Source of the DNA: Mortierella alpina
Taxonomy: Eukaryota > Mortierellomycota > Mortierellomycetes > Mortierellales > Mortierellaceae
Length of the DNA stretch: 64,000 bases
Direction of reading: 5' to 3'
NCBI GenBank assembly: GCA_029449245.1
Contig: JANATF010000009.1
Location: forward strand, 806,001-870,000
Under the pieces are notes generated by a model. It was not told where the DNA came from. It saw only the letters and a list, made by a program, of their open reading frames with translations, and did not search any database. Made by a program: the position numbers and the translations under genes. This document shows, one piece after another, positions 46,683 through 57,212 of the stretch (within the stretch, counting starts at the first letter, position 1; each line of letters opens with the position of its first letter).

Positions 46683-48898
46683 GGTACTATGGATATGGAA
46701 TGCTGTGGACAGAACATTGATTTTGCATGTTAGAGGCGGGTGCTGGCTTCGCTGTGAGCTAGAGAGAGAGTGCTGTAGTCAATGACTGGCGCTGTGGCTG
46801 GTGTACAAGGGGGTGTGTTGTGTAAAGGGAAACGCAACAAGAGGTGTGCTGTTTCAAAAGGGTCTGTTTTGTGCGTATCCGTTTTTTGTTTGGGGCAGGG
46901 GCTGATGGATGTGCAATGGATGAAGCGGGAATGGAGGCGGCCATGCGCCTCTTTCCTCAAGGCAGGCTGCATGGGGGGTGGATTGGCGCATGAGAGCAGA
47001 GGAGGTAGGGAGATCCAGCTGGATCGAGGCGTGATGCCTGGACGCATACCAAAGGAGAGTGCTTAGGCTGGGGAGTGTGGTCCTACAGGCAGACGAGAAC
47101 GAGAGAGGAGGGGGACGGCACAGGACAGGGGAGGGAGTGAGTGGGGGGAGGGTGCGTGGGCAGAGTGCACGATACACGAGAGCTATGTGCTGCGAGCAGG
47201 CAGAAGAGGGAGAAGGTGGACGGGAGCAGAAGGCGAAGATGAAAATGAAGACAAGAAGAGAGAAGGACAGAAAAGAAAAGGGCGACACATGAGAGTCAAA
47301 AAGCAGCGAAGGGCAGGCAGTTCCTGAACCTGTAAAATTAGAAATAGCACACCACCAGCGAGGTCTCACCTCTCCCAACGTCTCTTCAGCATACAGCTAT
47401 ACAGCACCGTGTCTGGTCTCAGCGTGGCGGCCGTCATTGCACATTCGGCTCATTCAGCTCGTTCATCCAATGCAGTGCCCGCCTGCATTCCTCATCTGCC
47501 CAAGTCGAGGCTGTCAGATCAACTCGCTCCAAACTTGATACAGTATACGCCCAGGTCAGATCAGAAAAATACAGAGGAGGCAGTGCTCGAGCATCAATAT
47601 CTCATATTCTGGTTGCCTCTGGACCGTCCATCTCGCGCTCTCTCTTCCTCTCTCTTTCTCATCCTGGTCGCTCACCTGGGCGATCGCCAAGGGCCATCCT
47701 GGTTCCCACATGGTGGACAAGAGCTGCTTGGTTGTAATTTTTTTTTGGTTCTTGGTTCGGTGCTCTCAAGTAGTCTGCCGTACCACACTCAGTAGCTGCG
47801 CTCAGTCTTTGCTACTTCGTACACAGCAGGGTATATATTACTTTTATGAGTATACATTGAAAAAAATGAAGGCACACAACACAAAAATAGCCCCCCCAAC
47901 TGTAAATATAGAAGCGCGCGGCATGAAAATTTTTGAACGGGGTACAATATCTCACTTCAAGGCCCCCCCCCCCCCCCCTCCTCTTTTCTACGTAACGTCT
48001 TGGTGTTTTTCAATGTCCAAAGTGTGAATCGAGGTTTGCTGCATTTGAGCGGTAGGAAGAGCGAAAGTCCAGAGCGCCCTCCATGTAAACATATCTACGG
48101 TGTAGGGTCTGCGCCAGGAACAGATGACGCTGTGGGCAGTGTTACGGCGTGGCAAGAATAGGGTCAAGACAAAGTAACACTCACAGCCGCTCGCGCCCTG
48201 GACAAAGATAAAGAAGCCATAAATAAAAAGAGACACTCGTAGGCTGGTTTCAAGCACATTGCCATAATGATTGTCGCCATTGCGCCGACGCCTATATCAT
48301 ATGAGAAAGGTACTTGGGAACTGAAAGAAAGAAAACTTCTCCATTCTCAAACTAATCGCATATCTCGAGGGCGTATCATCAGATTTTATGTAGCGGGTTT
48401 ACCAGGCTAGGAGGAAGCACAGCCTCTCTGAGATAGCGATAGCGCCTTCAGCGTCATTTCAGTATATAGCTATACATCGCCTGACCAGTCCAGCCACTGC
48501 ACAACCACTGCAGTGCATTTCTTAAATACATAGTCCATAGATAATGTAAGCCTCCAAGATTCTCTCTAACGTTCGACCTTTGGTAGATTCAAAACATCGT
48601 TCTGCACCTTGACCGTTGCAATCACGGCGGTACTTTATGTAGAGGCATTTACATGGTCTTAAGCAGGTGCATACATCCATTCCACAAAGCGGTCCAGAGA
48701 ATCGACAGTCGAAGAATGTTACAAAAATGCTCTTCGACATGTCGCGAAAAGGTGCTCTACTGTATTATGCGAACGAAGCCGCGAAAGGCGCAGTGACGGG
48801 TCGCCAATAGTCAATAATGCTGTTAGAAAGGAATGAAAGATTACGCGCACACATTCTGTTATGTCAAACTACTTTATTAAGATATAATCCTCCAGATG
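46683..48898. promoter_or_regulatory. Upstream region of chitin synthase, gene-poor
   Basis: 2.2 kb without a supported gene. It includes a purine-rich block (47095-47290, CT-rich on the chitin synthase strand, so probably its leader/promoter) and a run of about 16 C at 47964-47980. The C-run is followed by CTCCTCTTTTC. Frames of 89 to 174 codons here show no domain. The last stretch (48300-48890) serves as 3' flank of the FoP-like gene. Confidence 0.4.
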
Positions 48899-49858
48899 TT
48901 AAAAAAGTTCTTCCTTGTCGGCCATGTAGGTGTCTAGGTCATTGTCCAGGAGACCTGTTGCTGTCTGTTCATTCTTCATCATATATTCTTGTAATTCCGA
49001 ATCCAGATCTGTCGCCTTTGCTGGTCCAGGTTTGGCCTGACCTTTGCCCTTTCCTTTGCCTTTGCCCTTGCCTGCAGCGGCAGTTTCTCCTTTTGTGGAA
49101 GTGGCTCCTACTCCTTTAAGTCCGGCCGCCTTTTTGTTTCCGGCTCCATTGGCTTTTTTCGCTCCTGCAGCCTGTGCAACTGCACGACCGACCTTTCCTG
49201 TTTGTCCAGGCTGAGGCTTCTGCTGCACGGGTGCGCCATTCCCTGGTCGACCACCCAGCATGAGTGCCTTGTGGCGCGAGGCGCGGGTGGTGGGATTGAT
49301 TCTGGGAGTGTTGGCTGCGCCGACGACGGGTCCAGCGGCTCTCACACCTGCTTTTGTCCTGCGGGAGGGTCCACCCACACCAACGATGGCATCTGCAGGT
49401 GTCAACAAGAACGCGTCAGAGACTCCACCTCCACGTTCCTGCATGGCTCTCGCAAGTCCAGCTTTTGTGAGAATGCCACTTGATGCTGATGGTCCACCGG
49501 CACCTCTGGGTCCATTGTTCCTGTTTGTTGCGATGCGTGGCCCGCCTTGACCCGAAGCCTGCGATCCAGTTGCGTGGCCTAGTCCAAGGGCTCTTCCTGG
49601 ACGCGATTCAAGTGCTGTTTGTTGGTTAACGACTGTGATGCCGCTGTTGCGAGCTTGGGACAGTTTCTGGAACCTGAGAGCAAGCAAGAGTCCATCAAGC
49701 AGATTGGTCAGTAATGGGCCAATCGAGTCATGGATCATGAAGAAGCTTGAGTCCAGTGTTGAGGCAACATACCTAGTACTGAGAGAGCCTCCTGGACCGG
49801 AACTAGAGCCTGTCGATCCGCCGAGATAAAGGATCTGACCGCGTTGCTGTGCTGACAT
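48899..49858 (-). CDS. FoP/Chtop-like mRNA-export or chromatin protein
   Basis: Two exons (49773-49858, 48899-49673) close to 286 residues. The last 36 residues, DLDSELQEYMMKNEQTATGL ending DNDLDTYMADKEELF, resemble the C-terminal FoP-duplication segment of Chtop-type proteins, which bind PRMT1 and the TREX mRNA-export complex. The middle is rich in Gly, Ala, Arg and Lys (GKGKGKGKGKG near residue 240), as in RNA-binding RGG-type proteins. The intron 49674-49772 has a GTATGT donor and CAG acceptor but is exactly 99 bases and free of stops, so an unspliced message would encode 319 residues with 33 extra. The spliced form joins STR to FQKLSQA and looks more natural. Confidence 0.72.
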   Translation of the reverse strand: MSAQQRGQILYLGGSTGSSSGPGGSLSTRYVASTLDSSFFMIHDSIGPLLTNLLDGLLLALRFQKLSQARNSGITVVNQQTALESRPGRALGLGHATGSQASGQGGPRIATNRNNGPRGAGGPSASSGILTKAGLARAMQERGGGVSDAFLLTPADAIVGVGGPSRRTKAGVRAAGPVVGAANTPRINPTTRASRHKALMLGGRPGNGAPVQQKPQPGQTGKVGRAVAQAAGAKKANGAGNKKAAGLKGVGATSTKGETAAAGKGKGKGKGKGQAKPGPAKATDLDSELQEYMMKNEQTATGLLDNDLDTYMADKEELF

Positions 49859-49933
49859 TTGTATTTGAAGGTGGAATCGAATCCAAGAATAAGGTCAGGT
49901 CATCAGAGGCTATTGTTGAAAATCGGTGTCCTT

Positions 49934-51112
49934 ATGCCGACCCAAGGATCAGCTGACACCCGACATTTCGTGCCAGACTACCAGAGTGGTCCGCCGAGCT
50001 GTTCAACCCAATCGAGGGCGTTAGCGTCTGCCCGTACCGTTGCACACCTCCAACAGCACCGGCAGTTCAATTCCCAGGCATTAATCTCCACGCGTAATCC
50101 ACCCTCCTCAGGAACGGGGAGCTCAAAAATGGATAGGCTATCCTCGTGTCTGCAGCGGCAGGTTCTGTTGGCCATATTGCAAAGCAATGCGCCATGTGTG
50201 CGGTGGGCTCAGGTAGCGTGTGCATTGACCCGCTGCAAGTGCGCATAAAATCTCTTATCATTCGCCATAGTTGGGTCAGTTACAATCGTGGCGACACTCT
50301 CAAGTTCATCATCTGCACTGCTGCTCCTGAAGGCATTGATGTCGATTATGACTTGGTTGGAGGCGAGTTCTTCGCTGCGGCTTTTGGAGGTTCTGCAAAT
50401 AGAGTCGTGGCTGTTGGTGCGATTTCCCCCTCTGGAATCAAGAATCTTTTCGAAAAAAAAATCATTTCCAAAGGCGTGCGCATCCTGGGCTTGACTTCAA
50501 TGTATTGCCCATGCCAAGTGAGCGTAGTTCCTCCAGGATGTCACTACCTGGTTACTGAATTGGGACATTGTTTACAGAGGCCATCAATCGGGTCGACGCT
50601 CGTTGATTTGTGTAAACAGCTTTCCCTTGGGTCATTACTTCTCGCGACATTTACATGTTCACTGAGCAGCTGCTTATAGACAGCCTCTCAAGATCATTGT
50701 TCAAACATTGGATCCGACCAACAACTTGGCGAGAGAGAAGGCCATAGCAGATAGCACGGTCATAACAGAGGAAGAAAAGAGCGACGCGTTGGATGCTTGT
50801 TGGACACGAAAAGATATCCTGAAACGATTGGGGGAGGCGCGTCGGTCTTTGTGTGCATGGTGTGCAGGTGGACAATAGTCGCAAAGTCCTTCTGACAGCG
50901 AGGCCCTGCAGGTCTAAAACGTCAATGTGTTCGGTTACAACGGGAACATGCAAACCCAAAGGCTGTTGTATGAGCTCAAAAATACATGGAGCGCAGTACA
51001 AACAGAATCGACACATGTGTCAAATGTGCTTCAGGGCGCTTTGCAGTGTCTCGGCCTTCGGAAGCGCCTTGCATTCTTGGGATATTTGAACCTTTTGACG
51101 TAGTAGGACATT
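49934..51112 (+). other. Unresolved coding-like stretch, possibly a spliced or decayed gene
   Basis: Coding-like segments occur in different plus-strand frames. One, at 50281-50513 (for example DTLKFIICTAAPEGIDVDYD and ISPSGIKNLFEKKIISKGVR), runs to a GTGAGC donor-like site. Another, after a TATAG at about 50682-50688, reads KIIVQTLDPTNNL then DALDACWTRKDILKRLGEAR. A third at about 50930-51112 reads QTQRLLYELKNTWSAVQ then GLRKRLAFLGYL before TAG. I could not join them with consistent splice sites and phases, and parts of the minus strand look equally plausible. No family was recognised. Either a multi-exon gene with exons I misplaced, or a decayed one. It starts about 75 bases from the divergent FoP-like gene. 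Confidence 0.3.
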
Positions 51113-51254
51113 CCTGGCTCGCATCCTGTTTAGTCTAGTGCATTTTGTATGGGGCCATTACGTGCAGTCCATGCAGAGGCAGCCATGACGACTCTTGCCG
51201 CTCGCTGAGTGTTTTTGTGAGGAAGAAAACGCTCATGTCTTGTTTATCGCGAGC

Positions 51255-51590
51255 GCGTCTTTTAGAGCACGGACGGGAGGACGAGTAGGAAGGAGAGAGC
51301 GAGAGACAAGAGAGAGAAGACGAGAAGAGTGAGGAGAGAAGAGGAGAAGAGAAGGAAGAGAGAGAGATTGGGTGCGTGAGTGAAAAAAGGCGGTGCAGAA
51401 AAAAAAAGTCGAGCCCTTCAATGTCAGTCGATTCGCCCTCTCTCCTCCTGTCTGTTTTATCAGTTCTGCCCATCTTTTTGTTTTCCATCTCGTCCCACAG
51501 CCCTCTCCATCTCATCCACCTCACACACACACACACCCTCTCTCTCTCTCTCCTTCCCCTTCCTAACACCCCCCTCAACACGCTAGGCCC
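51255..51590 (+). promoter_or_regulatory. Purine tract followed by pyrimidine tract upstream of poly-Q gene
   Basis: 51285-51370 is almost entirely A/G (GAGAGAC, GAGAAGAGG, GGAAGAGAGAGAG), and 51435-51580 is C/T-rich, ending in CACACACACACACC and CTCTCTCTCTCTC. The two halves are partly complementary and could pair. The CT half lies 130-280 bases before the ATG, the usual place of fungal CT-rich promoter elements. Confidence 0.5.
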
Positions 51591-51718
51591 CATCTAGTCT
51601 CCGCTTTGTTGCTTTCGCGGCGAAAAAGCCCTTTTATCGTCCTTATACAAACAGCACACTTCACAACCAACACATACGCTCCAGAGACCCACAGAACCCC
51701 AACCCGCACCTCCCGGAG

Positions 51719-53816
51719 ATGAACATCTTCAGAACCAAAAAGAAACCAGAGGAGCCCGCCCCTCCAACTTCCCCAAGCCGCGCTTCGAATCGGGGCTCGT
51801 CCGTCAATGGGTTGAGTGTTCCCCCTAGAGCAAGCGGCGGTAGTGGCCAGGCACAGGCACAGCAGGGTCAAGGCCAAGGGCAGGCTCAAGGCAGCTTCAA
51901 CATGTCAATGGGCAACGGAAGCAACGTCAGTAACCTCTCTAACGCCAACATCAACAGCTCTGGCTCAGGCAACAGCCCGAGAAATAACAATATGGAGCAG
52001 ATGCAGCAGCAACAGCAGCAGTTCTACATGTCTCAACAGCAGCAGCAGCAGCAACAACATCCATACCCGCATCAGCAGCAGTACCAACAGCAGTTGCACC
52101 AACCCCCCGCAAGGGACTCTGACTCTGTCTCCCTCAACTCTGGTATGCCCCAACAACAACCGCAAATGCAGCAGAATCCGATGCAAGGCATGCAGCAGGG
52201 CTCGTATGGGAATGACTCGTCGCTCATTTCCCAGTCGCTGCAATACTCGTATCCGCCGCAGAACGAGATGCATCACAACCAAGGACAGCATGGCGGAGCA
52301 CCAGGAATAGAAGGTGGAGGCTATGACGGTGGATACGGTATGGACGAGGAGCAGCAGCGCCAACAACAACAGCAACAACAACAGCAGCAGCAACAATATT
52401 TGGTTAACCAGCAAGATATGGGGAATGGACAGGAGAGTTATTATGGGCAGCAAAACATCACCAATAATGTCAGCCCCAGCGGATACGATGGCAACAACAA
52501 CATCAACGCGCTGACGAGTGCAGCCTTGACCATGTCGCTGGGCAACAACAGCAACACCAACCACAATAACAACAGCAACAACAACAATATCAGCAGCAAC
52601 CATCTACAGGGCGACAATGGCAATAGCGCCAACTCGATAGGAAAGAACAGCAACAATAGCAACAACAACTCTGGAGAACTCACGCTCTCCTCCGACGTAC
52701 GCAAGCTGCAGGACGAGGTCATGAGCTGGAAAAAGTCGCAAGAGACCTCGCAGGCCAAAGTCAACCAGCTCCGCCAGACACTGACCCAAAAGTCTCAGGA
52801 GAATCGGGAGCTGCACTCGTCCCTGACCCAGGTCACCCAGGACCGGCTACGTCTCCAGGAGTTGGTCCACAAGCGCGAAAAAGAGATGGATGACCTCCGA
52901 TCAAAATACCTCAACGACGTCCGACAGATCCGCGCCACGGACGATGACCATTCCACGATCGAGCAACGCGTTCGTATGCTCCAGGCTGCTATCTTGCAGC
53001 TGACAAAATCCTCCTCGGGTGACCGGGCCGTGAATTTGAATCAAGAGGAGGCTCAACTGTTGGTGAAAAAGAGATACAAGTTTGGGAACACACAGCCGTA
53101 CATTCTCAACATGTTTCTGGAAAAGTACATCATGGACTCGTTGTTGGATGAGGTCTTTAATGGCCCACCCTTTTATGTCGGTTTTGAGTTGGCGAAGGAA
53201 TATGGTGCCATTCATAAATGGATGGTCGAAAACCAGTTCCAGGATCAAGCGATTCGCTTCCGACAGCAGTTGTGTTTCCTTTCTGCGAAATCGCCTGTGA
53301 CACAGCAGTTTGCGGCCCAGGAGGCTGCACGGATTGCAAAGACGTTTGAGGTCAAACTTGAGCGTCTGTACAACAACTGGACTGGACACCAGAAGGTATG
53401 TGTTGTTGTCGTTTGTTTTTGATGGTGCTTTGATTGTCAAGAGAAAGAGGAAGATAAAGAGAGAGAGAAAGAGAAAGAGAGGGAGGCGATTTGAGGAGAA
53501 AACTGCGAAGGCCAGATGTCGCTGACAACACCGAGCAATCGCTGCCTTTGTTTTCTTCCCTCCCATTGTTTCTTGTCATGCCTTGCTTTAGGTGTTGGAC
53601 CTGGTGACAAAGGCCATTGAACTCAGTCTCACCATGCGCAGCCAGAATGCAGAGATTGTGGCCCAGGTGATACCAAGCGAGACCGACTTTGACCCAGAGA
53701 AGATGGTGCCGGCGCACAAGAGTAAGGAGGGAGGCAAAGTGAAGGTTTGCGTAATGCCATGCTTCGTCGACACGAACGGCGTGGTTGTCGGCAAAGCCAA
53801 GGTATTCTGTGGATAG
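51719..53816 (+). CDS. Poly-Gln/Asn-rich coiled-coil protein, function unknown
   Basis: Two exons (51719-53395, 53592-53816; phase 0) close to 633 residues. Residues 1-315 are low complexity with long Gln runs (QQQQQQQQQQQQ near 215) and Asn runs. A coiled coil spans about 325-430 (VRKLQDEVMSWKKSQETSQA; LQELVHKREKEMDDLRSKYL). The C-terminal 190 residues are globular and well formed: PYILNMFLEKYIMDSLLDEV, YVGFELAKEYGAIHKWM, then VLDLVTKAIELSLTMRSQNA and a Cys-containing end CVMPCFVDTNGVVVGKAKVF. I recall similar coiled coil plus C-terminal domains in other fungal hypothetical proteins, but cannot name a family. Gln/Asn content is typical of condensate-forming proteins (inference). Confidence 0.82.
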
Positions 53817-54915
53817 AGAAAAAAAACCCCCCCAATGTGATAAAAAAAATATACCATTTTTTACTCCTTTCTTCATAAGAGTCCGCAAAAGAAGCAAAAA
53901 GTCGGCAACTAGGAAGGGCTATTTTGCTCCGCTGCATTGTCAGGGCTTGCTCGAGTTATCCCTTCTTCACCTCATAAACGTCGAGAGTTTTTAGTTTCTG
54001 ATGAATGAAAGCGGGTCAAAAACTGTTGAAGCCTTGTGATGCTTGCTGATCATCTTTTGCTGAATCGGCCTGACGACCCTCCTTCCGGGCGGCACTCTCC
54101 AACCTCCAACTTCTTTTTCCTTATTCTGCTTTTCTTCGGTAACGTGGCACCATCTATACAGTGCTCTACATTCTATTGACGCCCATCGGGCATTCCTTCT
54201 TTCACTTGCCTATACTCTACTTGCTGTTGTGTCAGTATTGTATCGACATCTCTACCCCCATACCTACCCCCATATGTACTTTAACACGAGCGAACGCTAT
54301 ACCTCATACCCATCTCCCTCCTCCTCCTCCTCCTCCGAACCCATTACACCCGCAAGAGCCACCAGCTTCTGACGGCTCTATCCACTGGGACAGGGTTAGT
54401 GCATCATATTTTCAATCCAATCTGAAGGTGAACCTGAAAACACGACCTCAACTTGTGTGCCTCCTGTCACAGCATTCCACCAGAAGTGCAGGATCTTGTC
54501 CCTACAGCACAGCCTTAAGTAGGGAATTGCGGGATTCGGGGGGATCTGGGCACTCCCTGATCTGAAATCGTTCTGGAGTCTAGGTCATAGTTAGCATGGC
54601 TAGATCGATTTGAACTCTAATTGTGTCCAGCTGCACAGCCCATTTTCCTAACCGGTGAGAATTGAGTGGAACTTTACTTCGGCCGTAGGGCCCTCTGTAC
54701 GCACCGACTGGTGGGAGTATCTTTTCCATTATGGACTCCCGCTATTTTTCAGGGGACGAAAGATCTTTGCCATGGAGAAGGCTCTCGTCGTCCGATGGAT
54801 GCCTGATGCTGTCGAGGAAGTGTCGCATCCTCACTGATATATCGACATTCTGTATTGAGACTGTATTGGTAATACTATTTATGTTCATTGGTCTTGGGGT
54901 ACAGTATGAAGAAGC
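53817..54915. other. Intergenic region without supported gene
   Basis: Starts with A-runs and a seven-C run, 3' flank of the poly-Q gene. A 134-codon plus-strand frame at 54161-54565 has a Pro run and no domain and is not called. No RNA gene or repeat was seen. Confidence 0.35.
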
Positions 54916-55656
54916 TCAGAAAGTCCTATGGTAGTTGCAATAAGCTACGCCTCCATATACTTGTTGGGGTAAGCATTTGATTTTGCATCGACGACCTTTA
55001 GTTCTAGCATACCCGACACATCGCAGATCACGTCTATCAGGGTTATGCTGATAGCAGAAGTATTGAGCATCTTTGTCACCAGTAACATTGGCGCAAATAT
55101 AGGCGCATCGTTCGCCTGATGTGATGCTAAAACCCTGGCATCGTCGACGAGGGTCATGGAACTTGCAGTAGAAACTCTCATTCTCTGGAAGATCGCTGTC
55201 GTCGGTGCACACCCATCGACATCGTTGACCTGTACTGTGCGCGATCCCGTGGCATCTTAGACGGTCATCCTCTTGACGTTCATCCTCCATCAATTTGGCT
55301 TGTGCTTTCACTTTGAAAATGCTGGAAGTACTGCTCGAGTCCAAGGTTCGCCAGCTGACACAAAGGTGTGCCTTGACCGATGGTGTATCTTGTGACTTGG
55401 ATGGAGGTTTGTCATTAGAAATGCCCCAATTCGAAACGACATTTGCAAGCAGCTGCACATCTTCGTGGTCTCTTGGTTGAGCATCCGACCGCGCGGGTGG
55501 GCTATCATCCATGACTCGACGACCATTAGAATCATCCTTGATAGCTGAAGATCTGACGGTAACCATGTCACTGATCTTGGTGTAAGATTTGGAGTTGGAG
55601 CGGGAGGATGCAAGGCAATGGCGGTGTGCTGAAAGTGAGTGAGTGGGTTTTGGCAT
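54916..55656 (-). CDS. Protein with three tandem CX10CX3CX11-13CX2H modules
   Basis: Single-exon frame of 246 residues. Residues 1-130 look disordered. The C-terminal half is three consecutive modules with nearly identical spacing: C135-C146-C150-C164-H167, C173-C184-C188-C201-H204 and C213-C224-C228-C240-H243, that is C-x10-C-x3-C-x11-13-C-x2-H, each beginning RC-x-G and ending with an aromatic before C-x2-H. This is most simply a triple zinc-binding repeat. Similar RC-x-G...G-x-RC...YC-x2-H units occur singly in other eukaryotic proteins, as I recall. A TATAAAAG box at 55680-55687 lies only about 25 bases above the first Met, so the true start could be Met31 (base 55566). The neighbouring upstream locus looks like a decayed relative. 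Confidence 0.72.
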   Translation of the reverse strand: MPKPTHSLSAHRHCLASSRSNSKSYTKISDMVTVRSSAIKDDSNGRRVMDDSPPARSDAQPRDHEDVQLLANVVSNWGISNDKPPSKSQDTPSVKAHLCVSWRTLDSSSTSSIFKVKAQAKLMEDERQEDDRLRCHGIAHSTGQRCRWVCTDDSDLPENESFYCKFHDPRRRCQGFSITSGERCAYICANVTGDKDAQYFCYQHNPDRRDLRCVGYARTKGRRCKIKCLPQQVYGGVAYCNYHRTF

Positions 55657-55679
55657 TTATGCCTTCCATTAACGAGGAG

Positions 55680-55687
55680 CTTTTATA
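55680..55687 (-). promoter_or_regulatory. TATA box of tandem Cys/His-module gene
   Basis: TATAAAAG on the minus strand. Its closeness to Met1 (about 25 bases) argues for a transcript start inside the first codons and hence a downstream start codon. Confidence 0.5.
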
Positions 55688-55821
55688 GTTATGCAGCCTT
55701 GCCAAGTACCATGTATGAAGTTTCTACATGAACCACATCTTTCCACTTCCCTGCTTCAGTGCGAAAAGAGGTTGATTGGTGTCAGTCTGACACTGCTCCT
55801 GCACCTATTGACCATTTCGTA

Positions 55822-56921
55822 TCAACAACTGAGTAATGATGACTGATACCTGTGAAGGCACTTTCCGAAACGTTTTACAGTCGGAATATTATTCTTTTCA
55901 CCTCCTGTATAAGTATCACACCAGCCAAAACACCAATCTTCAAACATCAAATACTCTTTTCGTTTGTCCCACCATGGAACTGTATCTTTGTTCAGACGAC
56001 GAAGCGCATGTGGTCGTTTAGTTTTATGCAAGAAAGTGCCGTTGCGCATATTTCATCTATGGCCTGTCTCAGATATTCGAGTCAAGCAAGTTCAAGGTGT
56101 GAACGAGAACAGTTATGCTTGCATCGCTCGTAAGGAGAAGGCTTTTGCTTCTTATAGCCCTGACATCTACCGACCCATTGGCAGATAAATTCTTCAGGCA
56201 GATGCGCAACATGTTGTACTAAAACGGCGTGTCGGATATATAGTCGAAGCTGACCACCCGGCCACTCCATGCGCGATAGTGCAAAGTGATCCGATCCGAG
56301 GTCTACCGCTGGTAGCCCGGCCTTCAGGCCTTCCAGCCACTTAAGGTTCTCGAGACGTGAAACGACTTCCAATCGAGGGCTTTTAGTGATCGAGCAATAG
56401 AAGGTGTGGTCTACGATGGCGTTTAAACTATTCAAACAGGCTGTGTGCATAGGATGAGACGCCACCGTGTCCATTACATCCCGGTCGATCTTGATCAGGG
56501 TGCGCAGCTTCTCCTTTGTACAGGGCGCTGCTACCTTTCGTTTCGTTGTCTTGGAGACAGAGGTTGAGGGTGTTAGAACATTCCTCAGATCCTGGGTCTG
56601 CACCTTGAGCTTCTTGGATGCGTCGGGCGGGGTGGAGGAGCGTAGGAAGTGGATCACAGGAGGCTGACGATTGTGGTGCTGTGTTATCAGTTTTAGCAAT
56701 TGTGATGTGCGAACAAGTGTAAAGTCTTTGCGGCATGAGCGCAATGTGAGACCAATATGCTTTGGGCCAATGGAGCGCGTCGTTTTTTTCCCCACTCCGG
56801 CTCTACCCTGGTTACTTTGATGTCGCTGGAGTACCATTATCACTCCAGTGAGCAGCAACTTCCGCCTGTCTAACCATGTGCCCATCGTCCACCCATCCAT
56901 ATGTCTACTATCCATCACCAT
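55822..56921 (-). pseudogene. Probable decayed relative of the Cys/His-module gene
   Basis: A 279-codon frame (56082-56921) followed by short frames in other phases. Near its end it reads RHAVLV, then EEFICQW, RCQGY and RCKHNC. This lines up with RCAYIC, YFCYQH, RCVGY and RCKIKC of the neighbouring gene, with two module cysteines replaced (RC to RH, IC to LV). The frame then stops at a TGA (SRSHLELA-stop), and the same frame continues with LEYLRQAIDEICATALSC after the stop. A further short frame at 55822-56049 (EDWCFGWCD) may be another fragment. An alternative is an intact multi-exon gene I could not assemble, or a GIY-YIG (T5orf172) type remnant suggested by QW-x2-RC-x-GYK and SHLELA. Same strand as the neighbour. 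Confidence 0.4.
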
Positions 56922-57212
56922 TCTTGTTGCACTACTTGATACCGTTGCGCTGTCTGTTCAAGTTTCTACAAACTTTCGTAACACGTTACACTCCAGTCTT
57001 TTTATAATGGGGTTGAAGCTAGAGGGTACGATGGATGCGAGAATACAGCTTTTATTTCTCATCTAGGTATGACTCCAAGCAGCCAAAAAAAGAAGTTGCA
57101 ACGCGTAAGAGAGAGAGAGAGAGTTCCTGAAATTATATGGCGACTTTTTTGCAAACATGTTCTGAGGACAAATAGCGAAAATCGTCTAGCTATGGAATGG
57201 CCAAGTGAAAAA

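Noticed and set aside
49978-50187. Minus-strand frame with a faint ETF-QO-like iron-sulfur pattern (INAWELNC, RCCWRC)
   Set aside because: Cysteine spacing does not fit, the frame is short, flanked by stops, and no upstream ETF-QO sequence exists.
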